This document shows, one piece after another, positions 54,293 through 64,000 of a stretch of DNA of 64,000 nucleotides (its first letter is position 1; every line of letters starts with the position of its first letter). The stretch comes from Campanula takesimana (lineage: Eukaryota > Streptophyta > Magnoliopsida > Asterales > Campanulaceae). The translations under genes and the position numbers were made by a program. The stretch spans positions 1,178,001-1,242,000 of the forward strand of contig JAOWBW010000076.1 in assembly GCA_026119855.1 (NCBI GenBank), in the 5' to 3' direction. A model generated the notes under the pieces. The model was not told the DNA's origin. It was given only the letters and a program-made list of their open reading frames with translations, and ran no database searches.

Positions 54293-56583
54293 CCTAGTCT
54301 TGCCACCTGATCTTCTCTTGAAGAACTGGTTAAGGGTGTTATAGTAGGACATGATTTGCATCATGTAGGGTGTCAATGTGAAAGGTTGAGGGGAGTTATA
54401 TAGGTGTCCAGTATTGTATGGACTTTGATTTCTGTAGTTTGGTTGATGAAAGTGAGATTGCTGTCTGGGGTTTTGTGAGTGGTATGATGATCTAGGAGAG
54501 GAGTTTTGTGACTGATGGCTTTTCCCATTAGAATATTGCCAGTTTTGTCTAGGTTGCCTAGAGTGCCTCTGCTGTCTAGCATGTCTTGGCTATCCAGTTT
54601 GCTTTGGCTGTTCATCTTGTTTTGGCTATTCAGCTTGTCTTGGCTTTCTGGCTTGTCTAGGCTTTCTAGGCTGATGTTCTTGCTTCCTTTTCTGAGATTT
54701 AGTATCATCAGTACTTGTGGAAGCTTGAGTATTAGGAATTGTAAGAGAATCCACTTTTAATTTACTCTCTTTACTCCTCTATTTATACACATCTTCCTTT
54801 GTTTGAATGGTTAAGATGGTTTCTTGGTAGAGAATGTGTTGAGACTTTGTAGAATCATAGTCTCAACAGCTCTATCACCAGTAGGTGGAGTGTAGGTTTT
54901 GAGTGTGGGGTTATTTGCTCCTATTCCAGATCTGTCTCCAGGATGTCTTTGATTAAAGTGATACATGGATAAAGCATTGCTTGATTTGTTCCAGGAGTCA
55001 ATTTTGCTTTTTAATGCCTTGTTTTCTTCCTTCAAGGTACTCATTTCCTGTTCATTATCCTTTTGAGACTCAGAACAATCAGTCTTAGTTGTTGAGCTAA
55101 GTATGTCATTTTCAAATTTTTGACATTTTTCTTCTAGATCCTTTTTGGTTGTTTCAAGATTAGTGTTTAGGGATTTGAGATTTTCAATGGTTTTTGATTG
55201 CTCAAGGTTTTCTGTGATGAGGGCAGCAAAGCTAGAGTCTTGTTTCTTCTTTTGAATCAAAAGGGTACAAACTAAATTTCTAAAGCCATCAATGTTAAGA
55301 GAATTAAAATTATGTACCTCATTAAGTTCTTCAGCAGCAGCTAAGGCTTCAAGGTCCTCTTCATTATCTGAGTCTTCACATTCCTGTGCAACCAAACACA
55401 GTAGTGCTTCTTCTTCCTCACTATCTGAGTCAGATGAATCAAATTCTTCATCACTAAACCTAGAAGAGTCAGCAAGCATGACTTGTTCTTTATTCTTATC
55501 ATTCTTAGCCTTGACACAATTATAGCAATTGCACCTAGAACTATGAATGAATTCTTTAGAGTATTTCATTCTTTTTGAGTGTTCTCTTGGTTTTTTTGGT
55601 TCTTTGCAATCAGCAGCATAGTGATCTAGTTTACAACAGTTGTAACACTCAATGCTCTTTTTAACAACTTCTTGAGTTGAGTTGGATGGTGAAGGACTGT
55701 ATCTTCTGTCAAAATCTTTCTTTTGATGTTTCATGGCATTTCTGACAGCCATAGAGATAAGACTTGGAATGTATTCTTGAGAGATTGGTTTTGATTCATG
55801 TTTAGGAGTTATGTTCAGCTTTTGAAGGACACTAATTACAAGGGTGTCAATGTCCTGTTGGGAAAACTATTTCTAGGTTTGCTCTTGAGCAACAAGGGCA
55901 AGGGTTTGAGATATGGTGGATGCTGGTTGAATTTTGATCATTCCTTCCAGTTCATAAGCTTCAAGTTTACCAAAATATTGTTCTATGGTCATACTACTCC
56001 ATTCAGCTCCTTCTCTAATGGGAAGGGCTACTTTCTCATACTCTTGAGGAAGATTAGAGTAGATCTTTAAGCAAAGGTCATTTTGTTCAAATGTTTTGCC
56101 ATGGTCTGAAATGGCTCTTACAAGATCTTCAAATCTTGGTCTTGCAGCACTCACTTTCTCTCCAGGATAGAATTTGAAGTTGTCCAACTGTCTTAATAAG
56201 TTATATAAATTATGGGTTCTAACACTGGTGTGTTTAGTGAATTTTGTGTTAATTAATTCCCATGTTGTTTTAGCACTTGGTACTTTAGCTATTTCTTGAG
56301 CTAGGGAGTCATTTACACTTTTTTGCAGAATGTTTTTTACTTTTAAGTTTGCAGTCATAAGTTGTCTTTGAGCATCAGTCCAGTTTTCAGGAGATTTGAG
56401 TTTGCTACCTCCTCCATTGACTTCAGCTTGAGTGGGAGGTTCAACTTCATTTTCTAAGACATACCAGTTCCATATGATATTAGCATCTAGATAGGTTTTG
56501 ATTTTTGATGAATAAATCTCAAAGGATCCACAATCATCAATGTGTGGAATGTCATTTTCATTGTTTTTTCTTGGTTGAGGCAT
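54293..56583 (-). pseudogene. Sirevirus gag C, broken
   Basis: First ATG at 56583 (MPQPRKNNE). Gag core (NLYNLLRQLDNFKFYPGE, KIYSNLPQEYEKVALP), a knuckle changed from CCHC to CYNCCKLDHYAADC at about 55650 (the Gly before His is lost), an acidic Ser/Glu tract, coiled coil, and a Gln-rich tail. Two adjacent nonsense codons at 55867-55869 and 55873-55875 replace Gln codons seen in copy A, both C-to-T changes. A further frame break lies near 54710-54810. Confidence 0.86.
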
Positions 56584-56650
56584 GGTGGGTTGAATTGATC
56601 TATCACAAGTTGTTAGACTCTGTATAGTGAATCCAAGCTCTGATGCCAAT

Positions 56651-57847
56651 TGAAAGACCCTGTTATACTTAATGAACAGATTAGTTAAAACTTGGACAGC
56701 TAACTGTTTGAGGTTAGCTGTTGAGAGATAATAAATAAAAAAAAATGTGCAGCGGAATATAAATGAATTAATAAATGAAAGGACAAGTGTAGTGTGTGTA
56801 TAAGTGTAAAGACAAGAGTGTACACAGTATTTTAAAGTGGTTCAGAGGTAAAACCCTTCTCTTACATCCACCCCCACTATTGGAACAGTGAGACCAATTC
56901 ACTATAATATTCTCTTCAATAAGAGTTACAAGAATTGATAAGGCAAGTTCCTTTGAACCCCCTCTACTTAATTGACACTTCAATTAAGGTTGCTTCTTTC
57001 AAAGCGAGAAAAAAAGAAAAAGAAAATAATCACAAGTGTGTTTACAAAAATAGCTTAGCTGTTAGCTGTCTGGATGTGGGTTGTAACTGGGTGCAAGATG
57101 GCACAATATTTGCAGGGGATTTATACAAATATTTAGATCTGCAGTGTAAATGCAGAGGAGTTTTGAAGGTTATTCAAAGGGAGAAAGGGTTGTAAAAATT
57201 AGGAAGGTCACTTGACAACATGCCAGTATACTCCTTTATATAAGGGTTGGCATAAAGCCGTTGGGGACAAGTAGCCGTTTGGGGGACAAAGGTACAGAGA
57301 ATTAATGGCCAGTCTTTGACTTTGACTGACTGTTTATTATTCCTTTGTTTGCAGGTTGTCAAGGTAGTAGAGGGTGTATTCACACTTGATCAAGCTTCAA
57401 TAAGAGTTATTCTAATTGTTGATAATATTGAAATAATCATTCTTCAAGGTTTTGATGACGTGGAGTCTCAGCTGTTGGTGAAGAACAGTCTTAGCTGTTG
57501 GAGCAGGGGAGCTTAGCTGTTGAAACATGGGAGCTTAGCTGTTGGGCTTTTAAGACATAGTCTGTTGAGGCTTGATTGAAATTAGTATCTTCGTAATTCA
57601 TATGGATGTAATAGATGTTGTAATAGATAGTTCTTCATTTTGTTTGATGTGTAGATACTAGATAGATTATGTAGAGGCTTGACTGTTGGCTTGTATGGAA
57701 GCAGGGCAGCTTAGCTGTTGGGGTTTGTCTTAGGTTGCGTGTGTTCAGGTCTTTTGTATACATCATATAATCAATGGATTGATTATTTATTTATCAAAAC
57801 ATATTTACTATGATTAATTATGAGTTAAGCATAGTGAGGTACTAACA
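56651..57847 (-). repeat. 5' LTR of element C
   Basis: Pairs with 44801-45996. Primer site TGGCATCAGAGC lies just inside (56637-56648). TATA region near 57234-57241 with CCCAACGGCTT upstream. TAGCTGTTG words near 57491-57541 and 57714. ACTAT follows. Confidence 0.94.
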
Positions 57848-57985
57848 ACTATATAGCAAGTTAATTCATTAAAAAAAATGTAGCTAGACATGTCATTTAT
57901 GGTCTACACACAAAATATGCTGCAATATTCATATTCCTCCTTTATTCAAGTCACTAGGCTCATTGACTTTAGACAAACTTAATTA

Positions 57986-58240
57986 TACTCCCTCTGTCCC
58001 ATTTTAAACTTCAAAAATTTCTATTTTGGTTATCTCATTTTAAACTTTTAAACCTAAAAAGGAAATATTTCTATACTTCTTTATTTGTGGGCCCCGCATG
58101 TTATACTCACAACAATTACCAACTAGCTATTTCCTACCCCACTTTCTCTCTCCTATCAAACCATCTATACTCACAACACATCATTTTTTTTCTTAATTAT
58201 TGAACACAATTTTTTTAAAAGTTTAAATTGGACGGAGCTT
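57986..58240. mobile_element. Stowaway-like MITE
   Basis: Starts TACTCCCTCTGTCCCATTTT and ends in the imperfect inverse AAATTGGACGGAG. Internal TTTTAAACTTTTAAAC pairs with TTTAAAAGTTTAAA. Confidence 0.7.
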
Positions 58241-58420
58241 TCATATATAATAAGGGCTCTTTTATTTTTAATAATCAATAGCGAGTGAGATTCATGAACT
58301 TCAAATCTTACAGACCCAAAGGACAGTTGGTACAGCTTTCAAAAGAAGAAGATATTTAGGGTACGGATAGGAAATTCTTTTACTCCTTATTTATATTTTT
58401 AAAATAATTCGTTAGAGAGA

Positions 58421-58528
58421 GTCAATACATTAATAATGAAAAGATCATTATTTTCAACAATTTTTAATCCATAAAGTCAATACATTAATAATGAAAAGAT
58501 CATTAATTTCAACAATTTTTAATCCACA
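58421..58528. repeat. Tandem duplication, two 55-bp units
   Basis: GTCAATACATTAATAATGAA and following bases occur at 58421 and again at 58476, nearly identical over the unit (one base differs in CATTAT/CATTAA). Confidence 0.9.
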
Positions 58529-58553
58529 CTAATGGTACATGTCACATCGGTAA

Positions 58554-58936
58554 GACCATGTGCAATGGTGAAAAATTTGGGTGTTGAATGGGGATTCAAC
58601 AAAAATTTGGGGTTGAATGGCTGCAATGGTGTGATGAATGGGGGGTTGAATGACAATTTTGTTGAATCCATTCAACACCCGTTTAATGGATCCCAATAAT
58701 AACCATTTCAACACTCAAAAAACCCTCATATTTATTTAAAGAATAGAACATAAAATTTAAGTGGTGGGATATAGGATGATGAGAGGGAAGGGTGTTGAAT
58801 GGGGGATTAAACAAACCATTGTAGGGTGTAAAGTTGAATGAGTATTGAATTGATGAGTTGGAAGAGAGAGAAGATGATGTGGAGTGATAAAATGGGTGTT
58901 GAATGGAAAATGTTGTTTAATCCATTGTAGATGGTC
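58554..58936. mobile_element. Harbinger/Tourist-type MITE (383 bp)
   Basis: Inverted ends GACCATGTGCAATGG and CCATTGTAGATGGTC, flanked by TAA on both sides (58551-58553, 58937-58939), the PIF/Harbinger target pattern. The interior repeats TTGAATGG/CCATTCAA words that can fold back. Confidence 0.75.
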
Positions 58937-58970
58937 TAAGAAAATGATTTGTCATGAAAATCTATTAAAC

Positions 58971-59090
58971 TGTTAGAGACATTATCTCACATTGGGAATT
59001 GACAAATTTCGTCTATAACATATAAAGATCTTGGGACGCTTCCTTTAGCACTAATTAGTATTAAGGTGAAACCTCAGACTTTTAAATAAA
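58971..59090 (+). repeat. Possible old LTR fragment
   Basis: TGTTAGAGACATTATCTCAC followed by ATATAAAG and AAGGTGAAACCTC resembles small plant LTRs of the TRIM/copia kind. No partner or primer site is seen beside it. Confidence 0.35.
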
Positions 59091-59227
59091 CCACACTGGT
59101 TGTATGTTGTACCATTTCTTACCCCTTCATTAAAATGCCACAGTTATAAATTGGAATTTTGAATTGTTGGTTGTAATTTAAATTGTTTAATAGTAACTAT
59201 TTTTATTTTTATTTAATGCTCAGAATA

Positions 59228-59491
59228 TACTCCCTCCGTCCCAGCCCACTTGAGACTTTTTGACCAAAACTGGTCAACTTAAGGTCGGTTTGACCAACAC
59301 TTTATAAAAATATTTATGTTCTAAAAAACTTTTTAAAAATTGTTATTGAGAGGATTTTTAATGGTGGTCATTTTACATTTTTTTTAATTTTTGTTCGGAT
59401 CATAAATATTTCTATAAAGTGTTGGTCAAACCGACCTTAAGTTTACCAGTTTTGGTCAAAAAGTCTCAAGTGAGCTGGGACTGAGGGAGTA
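59228..59491. mobile_element. Long-arm Stowaway-like MITE (264 bp)
   Basis: Almost the whole element is an inverted repeat: arms of roughly 90-100 bp (CCACTTGAGACTTTTTGACC with its inverse GGTCAAAAAGTCTCAAGTGA) with ends TACTCCCTCCGTCCC / GGGACTGAGGGAGTA. It would fold into a near-perfect hairpin and could yield small RNAs. Confidence 0.9.
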
Positions 59492-59559
59492 TATTACAGG
59501 GTGCTCGTACCCTCATACATTTTATTTATAATCAAATAATGAAACAAACTACACTGATA

Positions 59560-60000
59560 TTCTTAGAATTAGAGATGGGGTAAGAAGAAGCGAGAGGCCC
59601 GAGGGTTAGCAAGGGCTGGACTGGGCCGGCAATGGACTATGTTGGAGGTTAGCCGGGCTTTGCCAATGTTTACAATTTTGACTTGTTAATCGGGTGGCGT
59701 GAAGCAGAATTGTGGGCCGTTGGGCCTACACGTGTCCCATGTAGAAGCAGTGGAAGTCAGGCCACCATAGATCGGTGGCTCTGATACCATCTTAGAATTA
59801 GAGATGGGGTAAGAAGAAGCTAGAGGCCCGAGTGTTAGCATGTGTTGGACTGGGCCGGCAATGGACTATGTTGGAGGTTCCACCTTAAAACTAATTGGTG
59901 GTAAGGGAGTAACTCCTCAAGTCTATATACCGGTCCATGTTTCTCTCTTTAGAATATGTGGGATAATTGTCTCTTACAGATCATATATCGTTATAGGATG
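59560..60000 (-). mobile_element. TRIM-like LTR retroelement remnant with primer site
   Basis: A ~90-bp direct repeat starts TCTTAGAATTAGAGATGGGG at 59560 and 59790 and ends TATGTTGGAGGTT. Directly before the second copy, 59777-59789 reads TGGTATCAGAGCC on the minus strand, a standard tRNA-Met primer site. The internal part is only about 140 bp and non-coding. The left copy is a truncated LTR; the right end is uncertain. Confidence 0.6.
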
Positions 60001-60164
60001 TTACCCCAGTAATTTTAAATCAACTAGTTGTGAGGGTTATGCAATTCCTGTGAACAGCCATGCATGTATGATCGGGACATTGTATCTTAGTCCCTTTTTT
60101 GAACAGTTGTAACATACCATTCATGTCAAGGCAATTGTTGAGATCTTATGTTAATGAAGACATC

Positions 60165-61325
60165 TGTAAAGGACCTGTTAAACTTAATGAACAGATTAAT
60201 TAAAACTTGAACAGCTAGCTGTTTGAGGTTAGCTGTTGAGAGATAAAAATAAAAAGAAATGTGCAGCGGAATATAAATGAAAGAATAAGTAAAAGGACAA
60301 GGTGTAAGTGTGTGTTAGTGTGGAGACAAGAGTGTACACAGTATTTTAAAGTGGTTCAGAGGCAAACCCTTTCTTTACATCCATCCCCACTGTTGGAACA
60401 GTGATATCAATCCACTATAATATTCTCTTCAAATAAGAGTTACAAGAATTGATAAGGCAAGTTCCTTTGAACCCCCTCTACTTAATTGGCACTTCAATTA
60501 AGGTTGCTTCTTTCAAAGCAAGAAAAAGAAAAGTAAAATAATCACAAGTGTGTTTACAAAATAGCTTGGCTTTAAGATGGCTAGGAGAGGGTTGTAACTG
60601 GGTACAAGATGGCACAATATTTGCAGGGGTTTGTGCAAATATTTAATACTGCAGAGTGAAAATGCAGTAAGGCTACAAAGGTTTTCAAATAGTGTAAAGT
60701 TGTGAAATGGGTGTAGAGGGTCTGAAAGGGTCACTTGACTACATGCCAGTATACTCCTTTATATAAGGGAGGAGATAGATCCATTGGGGGACAAGGGTAT
60801 AGTAGTAGCCGTTTGGAGAACAAAGGTACAGAGAAGTAATGGTTCCCTTTGACTTTGACTGAATGTTTGTTGTTCTTCTATACACAGGTTGTCAAGGTTT
60901 GGAGAAGGTGTATTCACACTTGAACATGCTTCAATATGAGTTATTCCAATGACTGGTAATATTGGAATAATCATTCTTCAAATATCTGATGACGTGGAGA
61001 TAGCTGTTGACAAAGGGGGGCTTAGTTGTTGGGCTTGTAGGGCCTTAGCTGTTGAAGCTTGTTTGTATATATTATCATGATAATATATTTAAGGTAGAGG
61101 GAGTCTGTAATAGGTAGTTCTTCAGTTTGTTGGATGTATAGATGATAGGTAGATCATGTAGTAGCTTGACTGTTGAAACAGGGCAGCTTAGCTGTTGAGC
61201 TGTTTGAAGGGCTGCCTGTGCTCAGGTCTTTGTATATATCATATAATCAATTAGGTTTGATTATTTATTTATCAAAACATATTTACTATGATTAATTGTG
61301 AGTTAAACATAGTGAGGTACTAACA
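60165..61325 (-). repeat. 3' LTR of element D (1161 bp), followed by polypurine tract
   Basis: Starts TGTAAAGGACCTG (one change from TGAAAGG) and ends GGTACTAACA. The MYB-type site near the TATA box is mutated (ATCCATTGGGG near 60780). TAGCTGTTG words near 61003, 61052 and 61191. Polypurine tract at 61326-61340. Confidence 0.92.
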
Positions 61326-61555
61326 ATTTCCCCCTTTTTGGTAAATAAATACAGTTTTTGATTATGTACCTGCAAGGATAAGTGCTAAGGGAATAAAATA
61401 CCAATGAAGAGAAATTCTTCTTGATAATATTTCTTGGCAAACAAACTATTAATACAAACTGATATGTACTAAAGGAAATGATTGAAAAGTAAAAATAAAA
61501 AGGATGTTATGAACAGCTATTCAAAACTTAAAATAAACAAACCAAAGGACCTATA

Positions 61556-64000
61556 CTACGCATTCTGACTTTTCTCCACAGCTTTCTTTTCTTGTAGAAG
61601 GGTAGATCTTCTCACTGGATCATTTCTTCTGTAGAACCATTCATTGTTTTAGTCAAGACCCATCATATAATTATACTAGAAGTGTTGATCTTGTCTGGCT
61701 GTCAACTGATCTTTGGTGAGGACAGGTTGATGGTAGAGAAGCCTTGGACCAATCCAGGCTTGCAATTGCTGAGGAGTCATGTTCTCATCAGATGGTGAAA
61801 CCCCCATTGGGTATTCCTTGTAAAGAGAGGCAGGTCTCTTCTTGGTAACTTTGGGAGGTTTGCTAGTAGGAAGAGCTTGGAAGTAGGAGTAAATGGATGC
61901 CTGTGATGGTCTAGGAGGTAGGGGATGACCGCTAGGAGGAGGAAGAGGGAAAGCTATTGAGGTTGGCTGTTCAAGAGAGGGATGAATTGGATTCTCACCT
62001 CTTTAAAGGATGAACTCAGATACATTGTCAAGCTTTTTTAGAATGGCAGATTTGAGTTGTTTGATGAGGGTGGCTAAGTCAATGTAGGTGAGATGATATG
62101 GAGGGGTGTATTTGAATGGATCAAAATTAGGATGGAGATTTGCAAATTGTGATCTGGATTTCTTATGGAATTGAGGAGGGGGTGGAGGAAGATGTTGTGG
62201 ATACACAGAAGATATTGGGAAGAGATTTTTGACAATGAGTCCCATTATGCAGCTCTTCTTGGAAAGCAGAGTCCAAAAGATGGACTGAGCATATTGAATG
62301 CAGAGGGCATACACAAGGGAGGAAGGAGTATAGAGGCATTCCTGAAGATTGTTAGAAATGAGATGGGAGAAGACAAGTTCCCATTCAGCAAGGTTTGAAA
62401 AATTGAGAGGATTTGGAAGTTTTGGAGCAGAAAAGAGGAAGCAATATTGAGTGGTGATTCTGAACTTCTTCCACTATTCATAAGCATGAAAGAGTTGGCC
62501 CCCAATATTCCTTGCATGAACACTCATATGGGTTTTGGTCATTTCTCAGGGATTGGGGAGATTATGAGGGTTAAGAAGGGGAGGAAGGATGGGAACAGAC
62601 TTAAGCTTTTTGTGGGCTTCTTGAACAGTTGGGATAGAAAAGTTAATGTCACAATCAAGGGCCCAGAAACTAGGAGTAGGCATGGAAGTGTCTAGATCAA
62701 TTTGAGACTTGGGAGTGGATTTAGAGGTAGGGATAGCTGTTGAATCAGGCTGGGGAGTAGAAGATCCACCTTGACCTTGAGATTGCCTAGCTTCTCTAAT
62801 CGTCATAAAATCAAAGGCCTTGAGAGCCTCATCCATAGAAAATTTACTGGAAAGCTGTTCAAAAAGGGTTGATGTATCATCATTAGACATATTAGATACA
62901 TACTTATCTTTGATAAATTCAATGATTTGAGGGTTAAGGATAGGAATGACAGAAGACTGATCAGGTGATATGAAAGGAGGGGATGCTGGAGTTGGAAGGG
63001 AAGAAGGAAGTTGAGTCTCAGCTGTTTGGATGAACTCATAAACAGGAGAGTTCCCCCTTGACCTGACAGGGATGTCTGGACTAGGTGAGTTCCCCCTTAA
63101 GGTTTCAATAGGAGAGATGGTTTGAGAGGTAAGATCAAGAATTTTTTCAATAACAGCAACATGATCTGAACTAGAAGTCAAATTGGGAGAGGGAGGAGAG
63201 GGAGATCTCACACGTATTCTTTTTACTATGAATTGACCAGCAGAGGAAGATGAAGAAGTTACCTTGTCAGTTGGATCAACTAACTTAGCTGCTGGGATAT
63301 CCTGCTTAGCTGTTGGCATAACTTGCTCAGCTGTTGGCACAACTTGCTCAGGTGGTCCTTGACCTTGCTTGGCTTTTCTGATTTCATCAATCTGTTGTCG
63401 AACAGACAACTGAACTCCATATTCTTCTTCATCAATCTCCATTACACCACTGGAGCTACTTGCTATCTTAACTTCAGATTCTCCTTCACTCACTGTTGCT
63501 TCATCATCAACAAATATTTTGCTCTGAGATTTATGAGCAGGTTTGATCACTTCAAATTCAGCAGTGGTGTTCTCATGGCTAGTGAGAGGAGTGACTGAGT
63601 CACTTTTTATTGATTGAGAAGAGGAACAGGATGTTGAAGATGAGGATGAGGTAGGTTCATCAATCTTCCTCTTGCCTGTCCTTTTAACAGCAATGACTTT
63701 CCTTCTTGTAGATGACTTAGTTGTTCCTCTGGTGGCCATTCTGGTTGCTAGAGCTTCATAAGGTCCAGGCTTAGCTGTTGGGACCCTTCTGGATGCCTTA
63801 GTTGTTAAGGGTTTGGCCTTGGAGGACTTAGCTGGTCCCTCTTTAGAGCCTTTAAGAGGGATGGTCTTTTTATCAAATTTCTTTGAGGAACTGAGAGGAA
63901 CTAGTTCAAGCCACCTAGTGTTGAGAATGGCTGGGTGGTCTTTAAGTTTCTTAGCTAGAATCCCACTCATGAATATGAACAGATTTGGCTTAGTAGATCT
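61556..64000 (-). pseudogene. Sense extra ORF (ORF3) of element D, partial
   Basis: Runs from beyond the window to TAG 61556-61558. It is open from 63970 down to 62546 (474 codons): basic region, Ser-rich linker with RGNSPSPDIPVRSRGNSP, then a conserved C-terminal domain (DTSMPTPSFWALDCDINF; CIMGLIVKNLFPISSVYPQ) split by a stop near 62546 and a frame change near 62310. The best-preserved linker of the three copies. The N-terminal domain is outside the window. Confidence 0.75.

Larger units (their letters stand above)
44801..57847 (-). mobile_element. Sirevirus-like element C, complete borders (13.05 kb)
   Basis: Flanked by ACTAT (44796-44800 and 57848-57852); LTRs 44801-45996 and 56651-57847 (1196 and 1197 bp). 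This is the only copy in the window with no nested insertion, so it shows the full layout: gag, intron-like segment, pol, aORF, divergent spacer, ORF3, 3' LTR. The LTRs differ at roughly 4-5% in the first 230 bp compared, so it is older than B. Confidence 0.95.
60165..64000 (-). mobile_element. Sirevirus-like element D, 3' part only
   Basis: 3' LTR, polypurine tract and ORF3 are in the window; aORF, pol, gag and the 5' LTR would lie to the right of 64000. The base order and wording are closest to elements A and C. Confidence 0.92.

Noticed and set aside
59777..59789. Possible tRNA fragment (TGGTATCAGAGCC)
   Set aside because: It is complementary to the tRNA-Met 3' end and is explained as a retroelement primer site; no cloverleaf surrounds it.
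63040..63100. GAGTTCCCCC words resembling part of the miR395 complement, also near 13085
   Set aside because: Only about ten bases match, the rest of the 21-mer does not, and the words lie in an ORF3 repeat (RGNSP). No hairpin partner is nearby.
1..64000. CRISPR arrays, bacterial operons or ribosomal RNA genes
   Set aside because: None seen. Repeats are LTRs, MITEs and microsatellites, and gene structure is eukaryotic.

Overview
This is plant nuclear DNA, most likely from a eudicot. The signs are nested LTR retrotransposons with 5-bp target duplications, Stowaway-type MITEs whose ends read CTCCCTCCGTCCC, a three-exon ZIP/IRT metal transporter gene with GT-AG introns, and four microRNA395 hairpins. 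I cannot name the species. About 85% of the window is mobile DNA.

Layout. 1-7740: Ty1/copia Sirevirus-like element A (minus strand, its 3' end lies outside the window). 7741-9979: host DNA with two minus-strand MIR395 hairpins and MITEs. 9985-34891: Sirevirus-like element B, flanked by the duplication GATAC. Its gag is split by a Ty3/gypsy Tat/Retand-type element (20472-31727, duplication ATCAT), and that element's pol 3' end is split by a solo LTR (23931-25422, duplication CTTCT), so three insertions are nested. 34897-40009: a defective Ale-like copia element on the plus strand. 40010-40365: two plus-strand MIR395 hairpins. 41195-43580: an IRT1-like ZIP gene on the minus strand. 44801-57847: Sirevirus-like element C (duplication ACTAT). 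57848-60164: host DNA with MITEs and old LTR fragments. 60165-64000: the 3' end of Sirevirus-like element D.

The Sirevirus-like family is the most unusual content. Besides gag and pol it carries two extra genes between pol and the 3' LTR, facing away from each other: a sense ORF (here ORF3) and an antisense ORF (aORF). A 640-720 bp spacer between them has promoter features conserved between copies. The family also has a conserved 72-73 nt intron-like segment between gag and protease, and a 9-mer (TAGCTGTTG on the plus strand) repeated more than 40 times through LTRs and coding regions alike. All copies carry stops or frameshifts.

The Tat element keeps gag-protease and pol in one frame, separated by a single TAG followed by CAATTA, the context known for leaky termination in tobamoviruses. 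It also has a multi-exon antisense gene.

If the two large insertions are subtracted, the left and right MIR395 pairs would have been divergent and under about 0.8 kb apart, with the metal transporter about 0.8 kb beyond. The host locus is therefore a compact sulfate-response microRNA cluster next to an iron/zinc uptake gene, later expanded by retrotransposons.
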